A model generated the notes under the pieces. The model searched no databases, had not been told where the DNA came from, and saw only the letters and a list, made by a program, of their open reading frames with translations. The position numbers and the translations under genes were made by a program. A stretch of DNA of 24,892 bases from an uncultured Verrucomicrobia subdivision 3 bacterium (GTDB lineage: Bacteria; Verrucomicrobiota; Verrucomicrobiae; Limisphaerales; UBA11358). Shown here piece by piece: positions 1 through 7,954 of this stretch. The DNA lies in the NCBI GenBank assembly GCA_903847285.1, contig CAINDH010000299.1, forward strand, positions 1 through 24,892, given 5' to 3'. How positions within the stretch are numbered: position 1 is the stretch's first letter; each line of letters begins with the position of its first letter.

Positions 1-70
1 ACGTGTAAATGCGCTGCGCGATGTCGGTGGTGAAGGTTGAGGCTTCGGAGTCTTGCCAGAGAGAATTCAT
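1..70 (-). CDS. Partial N-terminus, probable class II aldolase-family protein
   Basis: Only the first 23 codons are in the window; the gene continues past base 1. From the ATG at 70 the reading frame gives MNSLWQDSEASTF followed by TTDIAQRIYT. From memory this pattern (LW.D.EA, then A.R.YT) resembles the N-terminus of class II aldolase/adducin proteins, including the bifunctional aldolase/short-chain dehydrogenases that act on sugar phosphates, where it precedes a GGGNTS motif. That motif would lie outside the window, so the family call is tentative. The start lies 17 bases after the encoded CCA end of tRNA-Leu, and no clear Shine-Dalgarno precedes it. It is probably co-transcribed with the tRNA or uses a promoter inside it. 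Confidence 0.4.
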   Translation of the reverse strand, partial: MNSLWQDSEASTFTTDIAQRIYT

Positions 71-87
71 GGCGGGAGATTTTAATT

Positions 88-172
88 TGGTGCGCATAGC
101 AGGACTTGAACCTGCACGCCTTACGGCACTACCACCTCAAAGTAGCGTGTCTGCCAATTCCACCATATGCGC
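88..172 (-). tRNA. tRNA-Leu (anticodon GAG)
   Basis: Read on the minus strand, the sequence folds as a class II tRNA. It has a 7-bp acceptor stem GCGCATA/TATGCGC, a D-arm region with AATTGGCAGA, and an anticodon stem CTACT/GGTAG around the loop TTGAGGT. It also has a long variable arm with stem GCC-GTAA-GGC and a T-arm GCAGG TTCAAGT CCTGC. The anticodon GAG is at 136-138 (shown as ctc on the plus strand) and reads CUC/CUU leucine codons. The discriminator is A, as expected for leucine. The 3' CCA is encoded (88-90). The long variable arm and the anticodon agree on leucine. Confidence 0.96.
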
Positions 173-185
173 AACCGGGAGGCGA

Positions 186-213
186 ATAATGCCCGATGAC
201 CGCGCAGATGCAA
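186..213 (-). promoter_or_regulatory. Possible promoter for tRNA-Leu
   Basis: On the minus strand TTGCAT (208-213) and CATTAT (186-191) are separated by 16 bases, and the tRNA begins 13 bases after the -10 element. Agreement with the sigma-70 consensus is 3/6 and 4/6, so this is weak on sequence alone. Its position between the outer-membrane gene stop and the tRNA supports it. Confidence 0.3.
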
Positions 214-220
214 GCGCTTT

Positions 221-1426
221 TCAGTGGTCAAACAGCTGCGTCCAACCGCGCCAGTTGCTCGGAAGCGTGGAACTAAAGCCCGCACTTGGCTTATCTAAAT
301 CGATTTGCAGAAGGATGCCCACGCTGTTCGCGCCCCGCCCATGTGTGCGCACCGCATCAATGCCATACGCGTAGCTCGCCACAATCTTGAAACGATCCGA
401 CGGCGAGCGATACATGATGCCGGCGCCAACACCGCTAACCCAAGTTCCCGGCTGGTTTACGCCAGGCAGATAATCAAACACTGCTGTCGCTCCATTTAAT
501 TCGAGATTCCAACAGCGGCTGGGCGTCAACGGTAGCAAGTAACTCATGTTAATCAGCGCAAGCTGTCGCGCGCTCACCTCTTGATAAAAATATCCCGGCA
601 ACGACAGCGGGTATTCCGCGATGAGTGGCAAAAATCCCCCCAAGCGATACGCGCTGAAGCGGTCGGCGTTAACGCTCGTTCCAAGAATAAGCCGCGCGAA
701 AAAATTCTGTCGACTCTCCGGCAGCGTGTAAGACAGCGCCGCCGAGGCCCAGAACAAATGGGTATTATTTTCCACTCGCCGGTCATTGGCATAACCGTAG
801 CCGCCTGCACCTGTGCGAAATTCGCCCTGATACCAGACGGCCAGTTCCATCGCGAGGTCGGGAAACAACGTTGGCTCGATGCCCCCATAGCGCAGGCCGG
901 TGCGGATGCTGAAATCCACCCCATCACGCGGCACGACGAAATTTTCCGCCGTCGTGTCATTCGGCTCATAATCAACATAATGCGCTGCGCCGCGCAGCAC
1001 TAAGTTTAGCGGAATCAAATCTTCCGGGTTGAATAAGTGATACACGCTGGCAGAAATTTCCCCGCCGTGGCCGTCAAACGACTCATCTTTGATATAACGC
1101 CCACCACCAATTTCGTTGTAGCTATCCGCAAAGCCACCGCCAGCCGCGCCGATGGCGAAGTCCGTGCTCGGTCCAAGGCCGTGAACAAAACCCAGTTCGG
1201 TGTCCAGATAAACCGGCGCGAGCGCCAACCGCCACGTCAGGTTCGTGCGGAGAAAATCCGGCTGGTTGTGATAATAAAACGCATAGCCGCCGAGTGGGGC
1301 CTGGCCTTCGAGCGGAGCGTTGGCGCCGAATTGCACGAGGTCCCGCTTGACGGGATCAATCTGTGCCAGTGCGCTGCCGGAAAACAGCAGAGCAGCACAG
1401 AAAAGCTGGCGCGTGAAAAACCTCAC
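221..1426 (-). CDS. Outer-membrane beta-barrel protein (unassigned family)
   Basis: A 401-residue protein read from a GTG at 1426. Residues 1-21 form a typical Sec signal peptide (basic MRFFTRQ, hydrophobic core, cleavage after SALA). The rest consists of alternating aromatic/hydrophobic segments separated by Gly/Asn/Asp-rich turns, with many Tyr, Phe and Trp residues, as expected of an outer-membrane beta-barrel. A stretch near residues 265-285 (RLGGFLPLIAEYPL) recalls the strand pattern of Omp85/BamA-type barrels, but no POTRA domains are visible and the assignment is not firm. It is divergent from the carB fragment across a 107-base gap. Its stop lies 49 bases before tRNA-Leu. The substrate or partner cannot be stated from sequence. 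Confidence 0.7.
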   Translation of the reverse strand: MRFFTRQLFCAALLFSGSALAQIDPVKRDLVQFGANAPLEGQAPLGGYAFYYHNQPDFLRTNLTWRLALAPVYLDTELGFVHGLGPSTDFAIGAAGGGFADSYNEIGGGRYIKDESFDGHGGEISASVYHLFNPEDLIPLNLVLRGAAHYVDYEPNDTTAENFVVPRDGVDFSIRTGLRYGGIEPTLFPDLAMELAVWYQGEFRTGAGGYGYANDRRVENNTHLFWASAALSYTLPESRQNFFARLILGTSVNADRFSAYRLGGFLPLIAEYPLSLPGYFYQEVSARQLALINMSYLLPLTPSRCWNLELNGATAVFDYLPGVNQPGTWVSGVGAGIMYRSPSDRFKIVASYAYGIDAVRTHGRGANSVGILLQIDLDKPSAGFSSTLPSNWRGWTQLFDH

Positions 1427-1533
1427 GCGGGTTTGTTAAAGCAATCCTGCCGCAGCCGCAAGTGTGTTTGCTTCATACTTTCTGGACACATGAAAACATT
1501 TCCGGCTTACTATGGCGAATTTGTTTTCGCCCG

Positions 1534-3324
1534 ATGCCATCACTCAACGCTGAAAAACTCGCCCAAGCCAAGTCGCTCGGATTTTCCGACCGGCAAATCG
1601 CCCATCTCACCGGCACCACTGAAGATGCCATCCGCGCCGAGCGTAAACGTATCGGCCTCGTGCCTTGCTACCGGCTTGTGGACACCTGCGCTGCCGAATT
1701 CGAGGCTTACACGCCGTATTATTATTCCACTTACGATCGTGGCGATGATGAAGTGAAAGGCAACACCGCGAAGAAGGTAATGATTCTTGGTGGTGGCCCG
1801 AACCGCATCGGTCAGGGCATTGAATTTGATTACTGCTGTGTCCACGCCGCGTTTGCGCTCAAGGAAGATGGTTATGAAACTATCATGGTGAACTCAAATC
1901 CCGAAACTGTTTCCACGGATTACGACACGAGCGATAAATTATTTTTCGAGCCGCTCACACTCGAAGATGTGCTGCACATTTACGAACGCGAAAAATGCTG
2001 GGGTGCCATCGCCCAGTTCGGCGGACAGACGCCGTTGAATCTCGCGCTCGGTTTGCAAAAGAACGGCGTGAACATCATCGGCACCTCGCCGCAGAGCATC
2101 GAGATCGCCGAAGACCGCAAGCTGTTTGCGGCGATGCTCAACAAGCTCAACATTCCGCAGCCGCCAAACGGGTTGGCCACCACTGGCGAAGAAGCGCTCG
2201 TCATCGCGAAGCGCTTGAGCTATCCCGTGCTAGTGCGGCCGAGTTTCGTGCTGGGCGGACGCGCGATGCAGATTGTCTATTCCGACGCGGAACTGACCCA
2301 TTACATGAAGTTCGCGGTCGAGGTTTCTTCTGATCGTCCGGTGCTCGTGGACAAATTTCTGGAAGACGCCACCGAAGTAGATGTTGATTGCATCGCCGAC
2401 GTTGGCCTGCCGAATGGTGGCACGATTGTCATCGGCGGTATGCTGGAGCATATTGAATTTGCCGGCGTTCACTCCGGCGACGCCGCGATGGTTCTCCCGC
2501 CTCACACGCTCTCGCAAAAAGTCATTGGCGTCATTCGTGACTACACACACGCGATGGCGCGCGAATTAAAAGTCGTAGGCCTCATGAATGTGCAATACGC
2601 CGTTAAAGGTGACACCGTTTACGTGCTAGAGGTCAACCCGCGCGCTTCGCGCACCGTGCCGTTCACGAGCAAAGCTATCGGCAAACCGCTCGCGAAAATT
2701 GCCGCGCGCGTGATGGCAGGCAAGACGTTGAAGGAACTCAACTTTACCGAGGAGATCTGGACGAAATATTGGGCGGTGAAGGAATCTGTTTTCCCGTTCA
2801 ACAAATTCGTCGGCCAGGATATCTTACTTTCGCCCGAAATGCGCTCCACCGGCGAAGTAATGGGCCTCGACGCGGATCTTGGTGTGGCCTACGCGAAATC
2901 GCAGATGGCTGCGAACTCGCCATTACCGCTCAAGGGAAAAGTTTTTATCAGCGTCAGCGATGCGCACAAAAAAGAAGTCGCCGCCGTGGCAAAATCATTT
3001 GCCGATCTCGGATTTGAACTCGTGGCAACGGCAGGCACCGCGAGCGTTTTGGAAAAGGCGGGCTTAAAAGTGGAACGCATCTTGAAATTATTGGAAGGCC
3101 GCCCGAACGTTGTAGACTTATTGAAGAACAAAGAAATCCAACTCGTCATCAATACGCCCGCCGGCCAGTCGCCGCGCGAAGACGAAGTGAAAATCCGCAC
3201 CACCGCCGTCTACACTGGCACGCCCATCATGACGACGCTCTCCGGTGCTAAAGCCGCCGCGCTCGGCATTGCCGCGCTGAAAAAATCTGGCTACGCAGTG
3301 AAGACCGTGCAGGAATTTCACTGA
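1534..3324 (+). CDS. carB: Carbamoyl-phosphate synthase large subunit, C-terminal half only
   Basis: This encodes about 596 residues homologous to the second half of CarB, which makes carbamoyl phosphate for pyrimidine and arginine synthesis. Usual CarB is about 1070 residues. The protein begins at the end of the oligomerisation region (LGFSDRQIAHLTG), then has RVDTCAAEFEA and the second ATP-grasp synthetase unit (ILGGGPNRIGQGIEFDYC, later EVNPRASRTVPF). It ends with a complete MGS-like allosteric domain (ISVSDAHKKEV, ATAGTASVL, EGRPNVVDLL). The carboxyphosphate-forming N-terminal half is absent; upstream lies a divergent outer-membrane gene. I chose the ATG at 1534 because residues encoded upstream in the same frame, back to a GTG at 1462, do not resemble CarB. 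A weak promoter-like TGGACA/TACTAT pair (1483-1513, 19-base spacer) precedes it. It could be a naturally split CarB or a rearranged remnant. Confidence 0.93.
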   Translation: MPSLNAEKLAQAKSLGFSDRQIAHLTGTTEDAIRAERKRIGLVPCYRLVDTCAAEFEAYTPYYYSTYDRGDDEVKGNTAKKVMILGGGPNRIGQGIEFDYCCVHAAFALKEDGYETIMVNSNPETVSTDYDTSDKLFFEPLTLEDVLHIYEREKCWGAIAQFGGQTPLNLALGLQKNGVNIIGTSPQSIEIAEDRKLFAAMLNKLNIPQPPNGLATTGEEALVIAKRLSYPVLVRPSFVLGGRAMQIVYSDAELTHYMKFAVEVSSDRPVLVDKFLEDATEVDVDCIADVGLPNGGTIVIGGMLEHIEFAGVHSGDAAMVLPPHTLSQKVIGVIRDYTHAMARELKVVGLMNVQYAVKGDTVYVLEVNPRASRTVPFTSKAIGKPLAKIAARVMAGKTLKELNFTEEIWTKYWAVKESVFPFNKFVGQDILLSPEMRSTGEVMGLDADLGVAYAKSQMAANSPLPLKGKVFISVSDAHKKEVAAVAKSFADLGFELVATAGTASVLEKAGLKVERILKLLEGRPNVVDLLKNKEIQLVINTPAGQSPREDEVKIRTTAVYTGTPIMTTLSGAKAAALGIAALKKSGYAVKTVQEFH

Positions 3325-3353
3325 ACGAGAAGCCGGTTCGCCCTCATCGAGCC

Positions 3354-4115
3354 ATGCTGAAAGTTCCGCTCCAAAAAATTGTCGTGCACTGCGACCGGAT
3401 CCTCCGCACGGCCGAAATCGGCGACTACGACGGCGCGGTGAACGGATTGCAGGTCGAAAATTCCGGCCACGTTACGCGCATCGCCGCCGCCGTGGACGCC
3501 AGCCTCGTCACCGTGAAACTCGCCATCGCTGCGAAGGCGGATCTGCTTATCGTCCATCACGGACTTTTCTGGTCGAAGACCCATCCGTGGACCGGAAAAC
3601 GACGGGAACTATTGCAATTGCTTATTGAAAATAATCTCGCGATTTACAGTTCGCACCTCCCGCTGGACGCGCATCCCAAGCTTGGCAACAACGCCCAACT
3701 CGCCGCTGCGTTGGGCCTGAAGAATCTGAAACCGTTTTTCTTCAGCCACGGCCAGAACATCGGTCTCAAAACGTCCACGAAAATTTCCCGCGCTGAATTA
3801 GCGAAACGTCTAGCCCGCGCTACCGGTGCTCCCCCGAAAGTCATTCCCGGCGGCAAAGAAATGTGCGGAAGCATCGGCATCGTCACCGGCGGTGCTGGCG
3901 GCGAACTGAAACAAGCGGACGCAGAAGGCGTGGACACCTTCATTACCGGCGAAGGCCCGCATTGGACGTATGCCTTGGCGGAAGATCTGGGTCTGAATGT
4001 GTTTTACGCTGGCCACTATGCGACCGAAACTTTCGGTGTAAAGGCGCTTGCGGCAGAGCTTTCAAAAAAATTTAAACTGCCGTGGCATTTTTTGGATCAT
4101 CCCACAGGTCTGTAA
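3354..4115 (+). CDS. NIF3-family dinuclear metal-centre protein (YbgI-like)
   Basis: A 253-residue protein, the usual length for the short bacterial NIF3/YbgI/DUF34 family. Five expected metal ligands are visible: H68 and H69 (LLIVHHG), D105 (SSHLPLDAH), H221 and E225 (YAGHYATETF). The GEGPHW motif at 199-204 is also typical. Family members form hexameric rings with a two-metal site. Their physiological substrate is debated; they are sometimes annotated as GTP cyclohydrolase type 2 homologues, which should not be taken as function here. It lies 29 bases after carB and 15 bases before the TPR gene, on the same strand, so the three probably share a transcript. The ATG at 3354 fits the family N-terminus. 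Confidence 0.93.
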   Translation: MLKVPLQKIVVHCDRILRTAEIGDYDGAVNGLQVENSGHVTRIAAAVDASLVTVKLAIAAKADLLIVHHGLFWSKTHPWTGKRRELLQLLIENNLAIYSSHLPLDAHPKLGNNAQLAAALGLKNLKPFFFSHGQNIGLKTSTKISRAELAKRLARATGAPPKVIPGGKEMCGSIGIVTGGAGGELKQADAEGVDTFITGEGPHWTYALAEDLGLNVFYAGHYATETFGVKALAAELSKKFKLPWHFLDHPTGL

Positions 4116-4130
4116 GCCAAAGCCTTCACT

Positions 4131-4640
4131 GTGGAATTTGACACGTCCAATTTGGAACGGGCCGACCAGTTTTATCTCAGCGCCGCCTCGGGATGGATTG
4201 GTTTGGGTGATCTCGCCTCGGCTCGCGCGGAGTTGAAACAGCTTTCTGCGACCGCCCAAAATCATCCGCAAGCGTGCATGGTTCAGTCCGAATATTACTT
4301 TGCCTCCAACGAGTGGGATCGGCTGGCTTTGCTTTCAGATCAACTCGTCCTAAAATTTCCCGCGTATGAACAGTTGTGGATCAATCGTAGTTACGCACTG
4401 CACGAATTGAAACGCACGCGCGAAGCATTTGATGCTTTGCTGCCAGCTGTAGAAAAATTTCCGGAAGTCTGGCTCTTGCGCTACAACCTCGCGTGCTATT
4501 GCGCCCAGTTGTCTTTGAAAGAAGAGGCAGTGAAATGGCTGCTCCGCGCCGTGACTTTGGGAAGTAAAAAGGAGGTCAAAGCCATGGCTTTGGAAGATCC
4601 AGATCTTGAACCGATTCGCCTGGCGGTCGAAGCGATTTGA
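4131..4640 (+). CDS. TPR-repeat protein
   Basis: A 169-residue soluble protein starting at a GTG, with no signal peptide. Three to four helix pairs with tetratricopeptide spacing are visible: residues about 11-40 (YLSAASGWIGLGDLASARAEL), 80-115 (LWINRSYALHELKRTREAFDAL) and 118-150 (WLLRYNLACYCAQLSLKEEA). The tail LEDPDLEPIR is a common ending of bacterial TPR proteins, where the last helix packs on the repeat. It is probably a protein-protein interaction module; no partner is indicated. It is last in the carB-NIF3-TPR group and converges on lhgO with only two bases between the stop codons, so no separate terminator fits between them. Confidence 0.8.
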   Translation: MEFDTSNLERADQFYLSAASGWIGLGDLASARAELKQLSATAQNHPQACMVQSEYYFASNEWDRLALLSDQLVLKFPAYEQLWINRSYALHELKRTREAFDALLPAVEKFPEVWLLRYNLACYCAQLSLKEEAVKWLLRAVTLGSKKEVKAMALEDPDLEPIRLAVEAI

Positions 4641-4642
4641 GT

Positions 4643-5842
4643 TCAGCCCAGTTGTTCCAACACGCGCTGACAGATGGTTTGACCAATCGCCAGCGATGCG
4701 GTTGCAGCGGGCGATGGCGCGTTGACGACGTGCAGAATTCCCTGCGCTTCCTCAAAATGAAAGTCTTCCACCAGTTTCCCATCCGAAGTCATCGCCTGCG
4801 CGCGCACACCTGCGCCGCCCGGTTGAATGTCTTCGGCGCGAATTTCAGGAACGAGCTTCTGCAATGAGCGTGTGAATTCGGCGCGGGAGAGTGAGCGTTT
4901 GATCTCGTAGCCGCAAATGCTCGGATACTTCGCGAGAAATTTCCACAGGCCGGGAAATGTCAGTGACTCAGCAAAGTCCCGCGCGTTGAAATCCGTCCAC
5001 TTATAGCCTTCGCGCGCAAACGCCAGAACCGCGTTCGGCCCCGCTTCGATGCCGCCGTGGATGAGCCGCGTGAAATGCACGCCGAGAAACGGAAATTTTG
5101 GATCCGGCACCGGATAAATCAGGTTGCGGACGAGGTGCTGTCGTTCCTTTTTGATGACGTAATACTCGCCGCGAAAAGGAACGATTTTCGCCGTGGGCTT
5201 CTGACCGGAAATTTTCACCGCGCGATCCGCGTGCAAACCACCGCAGGTCACCACAAGCTTTGCGTGAAATTCTCCGCTGTTCGTCTGAACAAGCTTATCG
5301 CTGCCATCGGAAATTATTTTCAGTGCACGCGTGTTGAGTTTGATCTCGCCGCCAGCCTTACGGATAAGTTCGCCGAGCTTTTCGCAAACGGCGGGATAAT
5401 CCACAATGCCTTCCTGCGGCACATGGATCGCCGCAATGCCAGCTGCGTGCGGCTCGATCTCTTTGATCTGCGACGGATTGAGTTTGCGCAGCCCTTGCAA
5501 CCCATTTTCGTTGCCGCGCTTCCACAAATTTTCCAGTCGCTCCAGTTCGCCCTGCTCCGTGGCGACGACGATTTTGCCGCATTGATCGTGCGCGATGCCG
5601 TGCTCTTTGCAGAACGCGAGCATCTGCTGCAAGCCTTGCACTGCGCAGCGCGCCTTTTCAGAACCGGGTTTGTAATATAGCCCCGCATGCAACACACCGC
5701 TGTTGTTGCCGGTCTGATGCGCGGCGAGCTTGGATTCTTTTTCGAGGAGAAGAACTTTGGCTTTCGGCTTAGCTTCTAGCAGACGATACGCCGTCGCGAG
5801 TCCGACGATGCCGCCTCCTATGATGATGGCATCGCATTTCAT
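4643..5842 (-). CDS. lhgO: L-2-hydroxyglutarate oxidase (FAD-dependent)
   Basis: A 399-residue FAD-dependent oxidoreductase. The N-terminal dinucleotide fold is clear (AIIIGGGIVGLATAYRL, then LLLEKE). The family-specific segments HQTGNNSGVLHAGLYY and, at the C-terminus, GGAGVRAQAM and NAPSPAATASLAIG match the LhgO/L2HGDH group. These enzymes oxidise L-2-hydroxyglutarate to 2-oxoglutarate and pass electrons to the respiratory chain. Its start overlaps the glycosyltransferase stop by four bases (ATGA), so it is translationally coupled to the sugar operon as the last gene. One possible link, as inference, is that the ColD-like enzyme upstream releases 2-oxoglutarate from glutamate and LhgO returns the reduced by-product. 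It may instead oxidise another hydroxy acid. Confidence 0.88.
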   Translation of the reverse strand: MKCDAIIIGGGIVGLATAYRLLEAKPKAKVLLLEKESKLAAHQTGNNSGVLHAGLYYKPGSEKARCAVQGLQQMLAFCKEHGIAHDQCGKIVVATEQGELERLENLWKRGNENGLQGLRKLNPSQIKEIEPHAAGIAAIHVPQEGIVDYPAVCEKLGELIRKAGGEIKLNTRALKIISDGSDKLVQTNSGEFHAKLVVTCGGLHADRAVKISGQKPTAKIVPFRGEYYVIKKERQHLVRNLIYPVPDPKFPFLGVHFTRLIHGGIEAGPNAVLAFAREGYKWTDFNARDFAESLTFPGLWKFLAKYPSICGYEIKRSLSRAEFTRSLQKLVPEIRAEDIQPGGAGVRAQAMTSDGKLVEDFHFEEAQGILHVVNAPSPAATASLAIGQTICQRVLEQLG

Positions 5843-7005
5843 TTTTTCTTGCCGAGAAAACCGACGATCATCGCCTTGCCGTCACTGGCCACCATGCCGA
5901 GGAAGCGAAACATCCGTCGGAAGAAATTCATCTCCGGCCATGCGACCAAAACTTCTTTTGCGAGCTTGTCTGCTTCGGAATTTTTTCCGAGCGCGCGGAG
6001 ACATTCCACTTTCATATCCTGCGCCTGACGCACGCGGAGATTGGACATGAGCGTCGCATCAATGAACTTCAACGCCTCTTTAAACTTTTTCTCCGCGATG
6101 CGCTGTTGCGCGTAGCCAAGCATCAGCGCGACCGCGGCGGCTTCCTTTTGGAAATACGCCGGATTCCACGCACGCCGTTCCTCCGGCGTATGCAATGTGA
6201 AACGCTCCTCCTGAAACACGGCGTAGAGGTCGGAGAATTTGTCCTGCGATTTTTCCAGTTCGGCGGCGCGTTGTTCCATCTGCTGCTGCGCGGTTTTTTT
6301 GTCGTCCGAGTTGAGGTTCATGGCATCAATCAATTTTTCCGCCGAGTCTTTGCGTTCGTCGAGAGCAAGCTGGAAAAAGCGCGCCCAGAACGGCACGTCG
6401 CGCATCCGGCGCGTCTTGCCCTTGCCGCCGACGGGCTGCACCACGATGGGCAGCCACGCGTAGCGCCCGGCCATTTCGCCGATCTGGTGAACCCAACGGT
6501 CGTCATACCAAAACGGAAAGTGTCCGCAGAAAAGCGATTGCAACGTCTCCAGCCAGTTCCAGCCAAAAACCGGATAGGTGCAAGTGTCTGCCGTCATCGG
6601 GTCGTGCGGACTGGCGAGAAAAATGCCGTCGGGAAATTTCGCGGCGGTATCGCGCAGAATATTATCCCAACCCAGAGTGTCAAAACGAACGTCATCGCCG
6701 AGCACCATGAAAACTTCCGCCGTTCGGCCGGAAACTTCCCACAGAATCTGCTGCATCTGGCCGAGGCCGGAAGTTTGCTGGCCGATGTGCCAGTGGAGTT
6801 GCACGCCGGCGTCGTTCAAAGTTCCGTCAGCAATTGCTTTGCGCGTGGTGGCGTCGTCTTCGTCAACATAGAGCCAGAGGGAGACTTTTTCTTTTTGAAC
6901 CGTGTGTTGTTTCAGCGCAGTGAAAACTTCCGCAAGCATGTGCGGTCGCCCACGCGTGGCCATGATGAGGCATATTTCACCGCGATGGATCTTCGCCGGG
7001 TTCAT
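5839..7005 (-). CDS. GT-A type glycosyltransferase with helical C-terminal region
   Basis: A 388-residue protein. The N-terminal part (about 8-210) has the start of a family 2-like GT-A fold: ICLIMATRGRPHML, then a region with YVDEDDATT, and VFMVLGDDVRFDT at about 107-119, where the DD pair could serve as the DXD-like metal/nucleotide site. Residues about 250-385 are helical (charged QQQMEQRAAELEKS, then repeats such as AQQRIAEKKFKEALKFI) and resemble a TPR-like module. No membrane segment is evident, so it is probably cytoplasmic. It overlaps the SDR upstream and lhgO downstream by four bases each. It probably transfers the sugar made by this operon, but donor and acceptor are unknown. Confidence 0.75.
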   Translation of the reverse strand: MNPAKIHRGEICLIMATRGRPHMLAEVFTALKQHTVQKEKVSLWLYVDEDDATTRKAIADGTLNDAGVQLHWHIGQQTSGLGQMQQILWEVSGRTAEVFMVLGDDVRFDTLGWDNILRDTAAKFPDGIFLASPHDPMTADTCTYPVFGWNWLETLQSLFCGHFPFWYDDRWVHQIGEMAGRYAWLPIVVQPVGGKGKTRRMRDVPFWARFFQLALDERKDSAEKLIDAMNLNSDDKKTAQQQMEQRAAELEKSQDKFSDLYAVFQEERFTLHTPEERRAWNPAYFQKEAAAVALMLGYAQQRIAEKKFKEALKFIDATLMSNLRVRQAQDMKVECLRALGKNSEADKLAKEVLVAWPEMNFFRRMFRFLGMVASDGKAMIVGFLGKKK

Positions 7006-7952
7006 GCGTCGGCAAATTTGCGCCGGTCTTTCACGGCGTCATAATTTTTTGCATACCACGCAACGGTTCGGCGGATACCAGCGGTAAGTTCGTGGTTCAT
7101 CACGATGCCGTATTTTTCGCGGAGCCTGGTGGCGTCCACAAATTTTTCCTTCGCGCCGGTGTAGCGGCCCACATTAAAAACCACTTTACCCTGATAGCCA
7201 GCCGCTTCACAAACGGTCAAGGCCAGTTCACGAATGGTTTTACCACGACCGGGCGCAAGGTTCACCATGTCGCGCTCCAGTTTCGGTGCGAGTTCCAGCA
7301 GGTTGGTGACAAAATCTTTCACGTCCGCAAGATCGCGAATCTGTGTGCCGTCGCCCCAGATTTCCACTTCGGGCGCATTCGTATTCACGGCTTTCACAAA
7401 TCGACCAATCAGCGCGGAAGGAACATGCGCGGTGGCTTCGTTGAAATCATCGTCCTCGCCATACATCGCAGGCGGGATGAGATAATTTCCGTTCAACTTA
7501 TATTGGTCGTTGTAAGCAAGAATGCCGGTGTAAAGCATCCGCTTCGTTGCGCCGTAGGAATAAACGCTGCCGTGGATCGCCCCGTCAAAAATTTTATCCT
7601 CGGTCATCGCCTGTGCGGAACTCGGATATGCGCAAGACGCGCCGAGCGCAATGAGTTTCGCCTGCGGCGCGAACTGCCGCCACGCTTCGAGCGTGTGGTT
7701 ATGGATGAGATTGTTGCGGTAGTATTGCTCCGCCGTGTGCTTCGCGGGAAATTCACCCGCCGCCTGAAAGCTGGCGAGGTGAATGATCAACGTAGCGTCT
7801 TGGTGCGCGGAGAAAACTTTTTCCGCATTTTCCCAGCGCGTCAGATCAAACTGCCGACTGCCAAAAGCGAAATGAGAAATGCCACGCGCGGTCAACTCCT
7901 GCTGAAGGTGTCGGCCAACAAAGCCGGTGCCGCCTGTGACCAAAACCTTCAT
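7002..7952 (-). CDS. SDR sugar-nucleotide epimerase/reductase, GDP-fucose/colitose synthase-like
   Basis: A 316-residue extended SDR with the NAD(P) motif VTGGTGFVG (5-13) and catalytic Y133/K137 (YSYGATK). The surroundings fit the GDP-L-fucose synthase/ColC group: LGASCAYP at 103-110, PPAMYGEDDDFN at 160-171 and HVPSALI. In E. coli GDP-fucose synthase the epimerisation acid/base pair is C109 and H179; the equivalents here, C107 and H176, are present. The usual catalytic Ser (four residues before the Tyr of CxYP) is Ala105, with Ser106 next to it. It lies two bases after the ColD-like gene. ColD and ColC act in sequence in colitose synthesis, so the pairing suggests 3,5-epimerisation and/or 4-keto reduction of a GDP-deoxy sugar. 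The exact substrate is not decided. Confidence 0.82.
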   Translation of the reverse strand: MKVLVTGGTGFVGRHLQQELTARGISHFAFGSRQFDLTRWENAEKVFSAHQDATLIIHLASFQAAGEFPAKHTAEQYYRNNLIHNHTLEAWRQFAPQAKLIALGASCAYPSSAQAMTEDKIFDGAIHGSVYSYGATKRMLYTGILAYNDQYKLNGNYLIPPAMYGEDDDFNEATAHVPSALIGRFVKAVNTNAPEVEIWGDGTQIRDLADVKDFVTNLLELAPKLERDMVNLAPGRGKTIRELALTVCEAAGYQGKVVFNVGRYTGAKEKFVDATRLREKYGIVMNHELTAGIRRTVAWYAKNYDAVKDRRKFADA

Positions 7953-7954
7953 GT

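Noticed and set aside
1462..1533. Upstream GTG extension of the carB fragment
   Set aside because: The 24 extra residues do not resemble CarB and are rich in Cys and Trp; ATG 1534 begins in the conserved hinge.
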